A DNA stretch of 64,000 nt from Agrobacterium tumefaciens. GTDB taxonomy: Bacteria; Pseudomonadota; Alphaproteobacteria; Rhizobiales; Rhizobiaceae. Under the pieces are notes generated by a model, which was given only the letters and a program-made list of their open reading frames with translations, was not told where the DNA came from and searched no databases. The stretch covers positions 183,305 through 247,304 of the forward strand of contig NZ_WJOK01000007.1 of assembly GCF_009649785.1 (NCBI RefSeq), read 5' to 3'. Shown here in pieces: positions 58,242-64,000 of this stretch (position 1 is its first letter; every line of letters starts with the position of its first letter). Both the position numbers and the translations under genes were made by a program.

Positions 58242-59459
58242 TTATTTGCCCTTCAGAATATTGCCGAGCACCGTCATTTGCCGGCGGTTCCATTCGACAG
58301 CGTCAAGGAACGCATTGTTTCCCAATTCCTGCCGCTGCTCCCGACTGGAAGAGAGCCTCATAATGGCATTGGCAAAGGCCTGATGATCTCCATCTTCAAC
58401 GACAATCACGCCACCACGATATCCTTCTGAAAGCCCCCTCACACCCGTCTGGGTGCTGATCGTTGGGACACCCGCAGCCAGAGCATCAAGCAGTTTTATA
58501 TTGATGCCCGTGCCAAGCGTGATGGGATTGATGGAAAGTGGCGCGCGCGTGAACGCATCCTTCAAGTTCTCCACCCGGCCAAGCTTGAGAACCCCCTCCA
58601 TGTCCTCGACCTTTCCACATATGCTGCCTGCCAGCACCAGGCGAATGTCCGGACGGGCCGCCCTGACCAAAGGCAGGACATTGTGAAGGAAACTATTGAG
58701 AGAAATGACGTTCGCGTCGTTGCCTGAACCGAGAAACAGAAAATCAGCGGAAGTGAAGTCTTCCACTCTCTGGCCGAGATCCAGAATATGGCTCACCGTT
58801 TCAACCACCGGCGGCTCTCCTGCCAGCCGCTGCTTGAACGAACGTTCCTCTTCTTCCTGTATGGCGACAACGACATCGGCGCGGCGGAATGCCTTGCATT
58901 CCACGTCCGGCGGAACCGAGAACCAGTACCCAAATCTGTTGGCCGTGTTCACGAACGCCTTGTGACGATCGGCGAAGGAATCGTGCGTGTCGAGAATGCG
59001 AAGCACATCATCCGGCAGCCCAAGAAAAGCTCTCGAGTGAAAGGCATATTCGACGATAACGGCGTTAATCCCGAGTCGCCGCTGAAGATCCAGGACCTGC
59101 CTGCCTATTTCCGGATAATAGAACTCGTCGAGGTAATTGTAGAAACCGCTGTCGCGGCCAAGGAGCCGTTGAATTTTCCGACGGGTTCGAAATGCGGTCA
59201 ACCCAATCTCGAACCTGAAGTCGTCGATGAGCCGTGCTGCAAACCCGCATGTTTCCCTGGACACGACGTGCATATGTCCGGCCCCAAACTCGACTTCATG
59301 GGCCGCGGGATCGAAATCAGCTATCATCGGAGTATCGACATAGACGAAATGCACTTCATGTCCGAGGCTACGCACGGCGCGTGTCAGCTGGAGAATCCTG
59401 TTCCGCGCACCCTCGTTGGCGGGAACGGCAGGGAATACGGAAACAAAAGCGACTTTCAT
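58242..59459 (-). CDS. Glycosyltransferase (GT4-like) of polysaccharide operon
   Basis: 405 residues. N-terminal Rossmann start MKVAFVSVFPAVPANEGARN and RILQLTRAVRSLGHEVHFVY; C-terminal GT-B nucleotide-binding region with FLFLGSGNDANVISLNSFLH, RLVLAGSICGKVEDMEGVLK and the acceptor-proximal INPITLGTGINIKLLDALAA plus GVPTISTQTGVRGL. The EX7E motif of GT4 is not clear, so the specific family is uncertain. Last gene of the minus-strand operon, 9 nt after the pyruvyltransferase. It should add a sugar to the glycan moved by the Wzx-like protein. Confidence 0.83.
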   Translation of the reverse strand: MKVAFVSVFPAVPANEGARNRILQLTRAVRSLGHEVHFVYVDTPMIADFDPAAHEVEFGAGHMHVVSRETCGFAARLIDDFRFEIGLTAFRTRRKIQRLLGRDSGFYNYLDEFYYPEIGRQVLDLQRRLGINAVIVEYAFHSRAFLGLPDDVLRILDTHDSFADRHKAFVNTANRFGYWFSVPPDVECKAFRRADVVVAIQEEEERSFKQRLAGEPPVVETVSHILDLGQRVEDFTSADFLFLGSGNDANVISLNSFLHNVLPLVRAARPDIRLVLAGSICGKVEDMEGVLKLGRVENLKDAFTRAPLSINPITLGTGINIKLLDALAAGVPTISTQTGVRGLSEGYRGGVIVVEDGDHQAFANAIMRLSSSREQRQELGNNAFLDAVEWNRRQMTVLGNILKGK

Positions 59460-59468
59460 GAAAATGAC

Positions 59469-60794
59469 TCAAGGCTGCTTGGCGAAGGTCTCGAACACCT
59501 GAAAATTCCTTTTGGAAAGGTCCAGAATTTCAGGCAGCTTTTTCCCGACTTTTTCGCGAATCTCATCGGCCTGATCCACGAAATTGATCAAGGCATTATT
59601 GATGCCATCATCCGTATGGAACTTGGCGGGCGAAAGCAGCTCAGCCGCGGAGAGACCGAAATGCTGGTACAGCCCTTCGAACTTGCCTTGATACGCAATG
59701 CATATCACAGGAACGCCCTTGCCCAGCGCAGCGATCGCAAGATGCATGCGTCCGCTGACGAGGCCATCGAGTTTACCGGCAACGCCTTTTAAAACCGGGG
59801 CTGGCCATCTGCCATCCAGATATCGAACCCTGTCTGTCTGTGAAGATGGAGCAAGCTCGGTAATGGCCTTGAGGCAGGCTTGATCGCCCACGTCTTTCCG
59901 GTAGTCATGCGGAATGACCAGCCAGCAGACCGGTCTTGCATCGGCAACGAACTCCAGTGCTTCTGCCCCGCGCCTGATGATCGCCGCGATCTGCGCGCTA
60001 TCCGCATTCTTGAACAGCATAGGATGCAGATTGAAGCCCATGACCCTGTATCCCTCGGCGCGCTTTCGCGCGATCCACGAGATCGTATCTTCATCGGGTT
60101 CCGATGGGACAAGACTAAATGCAGAATCGGAAACCAGTGCCGCCTTGGCCGTGGCAAAGGCGTTCAGACGCTCGAGGGAAACAACGTCACGCACATTGAG
60201 CGACACCCCCGGATGAAGGGAGCTGTAGAACTTCGCCAAAGCGGGGTGCGGCGTTTCATTAAAACTGAAACCGAGGATAACGTTTTTGATCCCGGCGGCG
60301 GCAGCCAGATCAGCGCTTGCCAGAAGTTTTGCGCTGACCAGCGGATGATAATAGCCATCCATCACGTCGGCACCGACAACGACGATGCAATCGTACTTCC
60401 GCACCGCGAATTGCTGGGCAAGGGCCTGGATGAAGTCAGGCTTTCCAAAGATATCGACGGTAACAAAGCCTCTCTGCAAAGCAGAGTCGCCAAAATTCGT
60501 TCCGTCGACGAGGATGTCTATCTCGACATTGGGATTGCTCGCACGCGCATTCTGCACGGTCGCCGTGATCATCGCGTCATCGCCGGCGGAACCGAACAGG
60601 GTGATGGGATCACCAGCCACGATCAAAAGCCGGTTCAGCCGATCTCCGACGTTGATAGGCTTGATACTGTGCTTCAGCTCTTGCAGATCATTGAAGAGTT
60701 GCTGGACCGCATTATCCAGATTGCGCCGCTCGTTATATTGCACCAGCTTCCGACGCAGTAGTGCAGGGAGTATTTTTTTCACGAGCTTGCGCAT
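59469..60794 (-). CDS. Polysaccharide pyruvyl transferase family protein
   Basis: Predicted to put a ketal pyruvate on a sugar of an exopolysaccharide, using PEP. 441 residues. Family motifs include GSAGDDAMITATVQN near the start of the domain, VVVGADVMDGYYHP, and the C-terminal GLVSGRMHLAIAALGKGVPV with AYQGKFEGLYQHFGLS, matching the PS_pyruv_trans (ExoV/CsaB-like) domain from about 55 to 400. The N-terminal 50 residues are basic and helical. It overlaps the flippase gene by 16 nt. The pyruvylated sugar is unknown. Confidence 0.87.
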   Translation of the reverse strand: MRKLVKKILPALLRRKLVQYNERRNLDNAVQQLFNDLQELKHSIKPINVGDRLNRLLIVAGDPITLFGSAGDDAMITATVQNARASNPNVEIDILVDGTNFGDSALQRGFVTVDIFGKPDFIQALAQQFAVRKYDCIVVVGADVMDGYYHPLVSAKLLASADLAAAAGIKNVILGFSFNETPHPALAKFYSSLHPGVSLNVRDVVSLERLNAFATAKAALVSDSAFSLVPSEPDEDTISWIARKRAEGYRVMGFNLHPMLFKNADSAQIAAIIRRGAEALEFVADARPVCWLVIPHDYRKDVGDQACLKAITELAPSSQTDRVRYLDGRWPAPVLKGVAGKLDGLVSGRMHLAIAALGKGVPVICIAYQGKFEGLYQHFGLSAAELLSPAKFHTDDGINNALINFVDQADEIREKVGKKLPEILDLSKRNFQVFETFAKQP

Positions 60795-62266
60795 TTTCTT
60801 TCCTTTCGAGAACCGATTTTGCTCATGATGAGGGCGATGGCGGACCGGGCCTCGCTTCTCGCGGTCAGAGCCAAAAGCAACAGATATGCGACGCCGAACA
60901 TACCACCGAGCAGGATGCCGGATACGAGGTCGCCCGCACCCAGCATTTTAACTTCAGGTCGCATCCACTGAACGAGCAGGAAGCAGAGACCGCTGGAACC
61001 GAAGCTTGGCAAAAGCAGGAGGAAAATTCTCCACAGCTTGATGCCGAGTTCCCGGGCGACAAAATAAAATGTGAAAGGCGTCGAAGTGAGCTGCCCGAAG
61101 ACAAACACGATGACGATTTCCCGGATGTTTTCCGTCGGGACAAGCAATATCAACAGGATGGTAGAGATTGCCTTGACCGTCCCGGCAATCAGCACCTTAT
61201 CCGGCCTGCCGCGTGCGGACAGAAACGGGCCGTTTTGAAACTGGACGCATTGCAATGCACCCAGCAGCAGCAGCGGCCGCGCAACCGCGTCGGCACCCTG
61301 CCATTGCGCGCCGAACAGGACGTTGCAGATCTCTGGCGCCAACGCAGCGGAGAGCACGAAGATCGGTGTCGAAAAGATCGAAGATATGGTGATGGATTGC
61401 TTGTACAGTTCCGCCATGCGCTCCCGCTCGTGCGATATGCGGGACAGCACCGTCAACGAAACATCATATAGCGCCGCCTGAAGCAGCTGCATGAGAAGCT
61501 GATAGAGCCTGCTGCCGACGGTGTAGAGCCCAAAGAGAGCAACCCCGTAACGCCCCAGGATCATGACGTCGATAAGCCGCGTGGCTCCGAAATCCACGAT
61601 GCGCAGACCGAGAGCCGACGAGCCGAAGCGAAGCAATTCGAAAAAAGTGTCGGGCTTGAGCGTGGTGCCCGGAAGCCAGTGCGGTTTGCGCCAGAGCCAG
61701 ATCAGCGTCACAATGGTTGCAACATAAGTCTGAACGACGAGGCTCCAGACGCCCAGGCCCATGATGGCGAAAGCAATCGCAACGCCACCGCCGATAATAT
61801 TCGAAATGAAGGATCTTATTGCCAGCGGCTTGAACGCGAGCGCACGCCGATAATTGACTTCCTGAAAAAGCGAGGCGGTATTCAGCGGCAGCAATATGCA
61901 GATTGCCACGATGATCGGTGCCAGCCCTTCCACCTCGAACCAGCTTTCCAGTCTGGGCGACAGCAGACAAACAACGATGACAAACACCGTTGCCAGCGCA
62001 ACGGACACATAAAATGGCAGATTGACGTCGCTTGGCTCCAGATTTCGTTTCTGCACGATCGCATCTGCGAAACCGAACTCCGACAGCATCTGGATGAGCA
62101 TCAGAACCAGGCCCGCCGTAGCGACCATGCCGTAGTCGGTGGGGCTGAGGAACCGGGCAAGAACGATGAAAAGAATGGAGGTAAAAAGCTTTCCACCCCA
62201 GTTCTGGACGATGGACCAGAAAACGCCTGTTATCGCGGCGCTGCCTATCGAACTTTGCTCCGCCAT
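60779..62266 (-). CDS. Polysaccharide flippase (Wzx/ExoT-like)
   Basis: 495 residues with about 12-14 transmembrane segments: GVFWSIVQNWGGKLFTSILF and LARFLSPTDYGMVATAGLVL at the N-terminus typify the WzxC/ExoT group, followed by FGFADAIVQKRNLEPSDVNL. It should move lipid-linked repeat units across the inner membrane. The ATG at 62266 shares bases with the stop of the 36-codon ORF upstream (TGATG). It overlaps the pyruvyltransferase start by 16 nt, so the operon is tightly coupled. Confidence 0.9.
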   Translation of the reverse strand: MAEQSSIGSAAITGVFWSIVQNWGGKLFTSILFIVLARFLSPTDYGMVATAGLVLMLIQMLSEFGFADAIVQKRNLEPSDVNLPFYVSVALATVFVIVVCLLSPRLESWFEVEGLAPIIVAICILLPLNTASLFQEVNYRRALAFKPLAIRSFISNIIGGGVAIAFAIMGLGVWSLVVQTYVATIVTLIWLWRKPHWLPGTTLKPDTFFELLRFGSSALGLRIVDFGATRLIDVMILGRYGVALFGLYTVGSRLYQLLMQLLQAALYDVSLTVLSRISHERERMAELYKQSITISSIFSTPIFVLSAALAPEICNVLFGAQWQGADAVARPLLLLGALQCVQFQNGPFLSARGRPDKVLIAGTVKAISTILLILLVPTENIREIVIVFVFGQLTSTPFTFYFVARELGIKLWRIFLLLLPSFGSSGLCFLLVQWMRPEVKMLGAGDLVSGILLGGMFGVAYLLLLALTARSEARSAIALIMSKIGSRKERKCASS

Positions 62267-62376
62267 CAACCTGCCGCCTGCAAAGCCGGTCGTGACAGCC
62301 CGACCACCGCAGCGGCCAGAAAACGATCGAAGTCCAGCTTGGGGAAACGGACTTTGCCGATATTGCTTTCTACCAT
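62266..62376 (-). CDS. Small ORF (36 aa) translationally coupled to flippase gene
   Basis: ATG at 62376 with AGGAAAGAG upstream opens 36 codons (MVESNIGKVRFPKLDFDRFL, then AAAVVGLSRPALQAAG) and stops in a TGATG that contains the flippase start. The strong ribosome site and exact stop-start overlap suggest real translation, as a small protein or a leader that couples translation to the flippase. It starts 51 nt after the GT4 stop. No known family was recognised. Confidence 0.5.
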   Translation of the reverse strand: MVESNIGKVRFPKLDFDRFLAAAVVGLSRPALQAAG

Positions 62377-62427
62377 GTGCTCTTTCCTTGGAAGAAACGC
62401 TTGCAACGGACCCGGTCCGTTGCCGGT

Positions 62428-63663
62428 CTAAGATGCGCGTAAGGTTCGGCTTTCCCTGCTTTTCGCCAGCACGTCCTCGTAGAGCTTCACATAGTTCTCA
62501 CCCACCCGGCGCGAGGTGGATTCCTCGACGATATTTCCGAAATCGGCCTCCGTCGGCAATTGCTCGCGCGAAAGCGTCAACACCCGGCGAATGCGTGCGG
62601 CAAGGTCCGTGGCGTTGCCCGGTTCGAACAGCCAGTCGTGGTTAGTCTCGCCGATCAGTTCCGGAATGCCGCCCGAGGCCGCGCCGATGACCGGCACCCC
62701 CATCGCGTAAGCCTCGTAGATGGTGCGCGGCGAAGGTTCAGCCCAGAAGGAGGGAACGATGAGCACATCGATCTCTTCGAAGAATTCCTTCGGCTTTGCC
62801 CAGCCGACGAACTCGATCGGCAGGTCGCCGGCCTGGGCCTTGAAGCGTTCGATGGAATCGTCCATCGCATGGCCGGCAACAAGACAGCGCCAGTTACCGT
62901 GGCCGATTTCCCTGAAGGCATCGACCATGTTGCCGACACCCTTTTCCGTGTTGATGCGGCCGATATAGCCGAAGGTCATCGGCTTGCCGGTTCGGTCGAT
63001 CTGCCTGCGTGCGACCGGGTCGCCCTCCGGAACCGTGCAGGAATAAAAGATCACACGGCGCATGCTTTCCGGCAGGTGATGGAAAAGCCCGTGATCGACA
63101 TGGGTTTTAAGGATTTCCGTGCCAACGCTTGCCACCGCGCCGATGTAGCGCTGCGTGAATTTCTTGGTGAAATTCACCACCTGACAGCCGAGATGGATGT
63201 GTTCGCAGGGCTTGCCGCCCTTGAACATGGCGGCGTTACCGCACAGAAGATCATATTCGCAGATCGTGTGGACGATCGGAATGTTGCGTTTATGCGCCGC
63301 CCGCCACACCAGCGTCGTCACATCCAGCAGCGAGTGCGTATTGAGAACATCCGGCTTGAAATCGTCAAGAACGGCTTCGAACTGCTTCTCGACGTTGAAA
63401 TTCCATTGCTGCTTGATCTTCTGCATACGCCTTTGCTGCGGCGTATATTGTGGCCAGTCCTCCAGCCAGAAATCGTTATTGTGGAACATGCGGTAGACGC
63501 TGACGCCATTGCGCACCGTTTTGGGTTCGGCCTGCCGCTCTATGCAGGCGGCACCGACCTCATGCCCCATGGAGACGAGTTCCTCGGCAAGATGTTCGAC
63601 CGAGCGTTCGCACCCGCCAACGATATGCGGCGGATAAAGGCTGCTGAGATGGAGAATTCGCAT
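62428..63663 (-). CDS. Glycosyltransferase family 4 of polysaccharide operon
   Basis: 411 residues. Full GT4 features: MRILHLSSLYPPHIVGGCER and SVEHLAEELVSMGHEVGAAC at the N-terminus; C-terminal TFGYIGRINTEKGVGNMVDA, then FEEIDVLIVPSFWAEPSPRT with the EX7E-type acidic pair, IYEAYAMGVPVIGAASGGIP. A cysteine-containing middle segment (YDLLCGNAAMFKGGKPCEHI, HLGCQVV) is seen in a subset of GT4 proteins. First gene of the minus-strand operon (GT4, small ORF, flippase, pyruvyltransferase, glycosyltransferase). The promoter should lie in 63664-64000. Confidence 0.9.
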   Translation of the reverse strand: MRILHLSSLYPPHIVGGCERSVEHLAEELVSMGHEVGAACIERQAEPKTVRNGVSVYRMFHNNDFWLEDWPQYTPQQRRMQKIKQQWNFNVEKQFEAVLDDFKPDVLNTHSLLDVTTLVWRAAHKRNIPIVHTICEYDLLCGNAAMFKGGKPCEHIHLGCQVVNFTKKFTQRYIGAVASVGTEILKTHVDHGLFHHLPESMRRVIFYSCTVPEGDPVARRQIDRTGKPMTFGYIGRINTEKGVGNMVDAFREIGHGNWRCLVAGHAMDDSIERFKAQAGDLPIEFVGWAKPKEFFEEIDVLIVPSFWAEPSPRTIYEAYAMGVPVIGAASGGIPELIGETNHDWLFEPGNATDLAARIRRVLTLSREQLPTEADFGNIVEESTSRRVGENYVKLYEDVLAKSRESRTLRAS

Positions 63664-64000
63664 ACGGATACGCTCTATTTCCTTATCGAAAATTTATGAC
63701 TTCCGCTTGGCCTCGCCCATGTTGCCGGATACTCCGGGACCAATGAGACATGTGCAAAAAACACAAAAGGCAGAGCAGATTTAACGCTTGAAAATATGAA
63801 TAACCAAAAATCCACTTTCAAAAAGCACGGGAACTGACGGCATTTCAAGTGCTTTTTTTTCGCGGCGCGACAAAAGTCATGCCGTGTTGCGAAAAGAACC
63901 TGTCCCGTGTTAGCTTCATTCTCATATGAAAAAACGTACGGGCGGAAGCGGTGAATTCTGTTTCGTCCGCATATAATATCATTAATTTATATATTTATTT
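63664..64000. other. AT-rich intergenic end of window
   Basis: 337 nt with no convincing gene. A hairpin AAAAAGCAC (63820-63828) / GTGCTTTTT (63849-63857) with a T-run follows the plus direction and could end a transcript or small RNA. The last 40 nt are very AT-rich (TATAATATCATTAATTTATA), like a promoter for a gene beyond the window. The operon promoter for the GT4 gene should also be here. Confidence 0.5.

Overview
The window is one contiguous stretch of a GC-rich alphaproteobacterial genome, almost certainly Rhizobiaceae and most like Agrobacterium. This follows from gene content (rhizobial rhaDI/rhaRSTPQUK order, a pruR-dcpA-like pair, Flp pilin, BTLCP protease), from TTG/GTG starts and GGAGG ribosome sites, and from RIME/REP-type intergenic palindromes. 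No phage, transposase, CRISPR array or conjugation gene was seen. Gene names come from motif recognition, not from a database search.

Region by region. 1-9.0 kb is branched-chain/leucine acyl-CoA catabolism: an acyl-CoA dehydrogenase (cut by the window edge) and a frameshifted thiolase on the minus strand, divergent from an Lrp/AsnC regulator and a tight operon ivd-mccB-mccA-hmgL-enoyl-CoA hydratase, which carries isovaleryl-CoA to acetoacetate and acetyl-CoA. 9.1-10.8 kb is panC-panB (pantothenate). 11.0-22.1 kb is a complete L-rhamnose locus: rhaD-rhaI on the minus strand, and rhaR-rhaS-rhaT-rhaP-rhaQ-rhaU-rhaK on the plus strand, with a 19+19 nt inverted-repeat operator between them.

22.1-30.1 kb holds an alpha/beta hydrolase, an FkbM methyltransferase, a periplasmic pterin-binding-like protein plus a GGDEF-EAL protein (pruR-dcpA type c-di-GMP control), succinate-semialdehyde dehydrogenase and an AlkC-like DNA glycosylase. 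30.1-33.9 kb is the sulfate ABC transporter sbp-cysT-cysW-cysA. 34.1-48.3 kb is mostly housekeeping: 3-hydroxyisobutyryl-CoA hydrolase, ubiG, DUF1178-nitrilase-grxC-comF, a methyltransferase, an Flp pilin, mutT-GNAT-argJ-ppiC, and secA.

48.4-57.2 kb has a DMT transporter, a group of membrane acyltransferase, flippase and CelD-like acetyltransferase genes, a secreted glycine-rich repeat protein, tRNA-Leu(CAA), dsbB, an HNH endonuclease and two small secreted proteins including a transglutaminase-like cysteine protease. 57.4-63.7 kb has a PPP-family phosphatase and a minus-strand polysaccharide operon: GT4, a 36-residue ORF, a Wzx-like flippase, a pyruvyltransferase and a second glycosyltransferase.

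Most of the window is ordinary core and catabolic sequence. The points most worth a second look are the thiolase frameshift, the rhamnose operator, the RIME between rhaS and rhaT, the pruR-dcpA pair, the glycine-rich repeat protein, and the translationally coupled small ORF in the polysaccharide operon. I did not find a clearly new multi-gene system.
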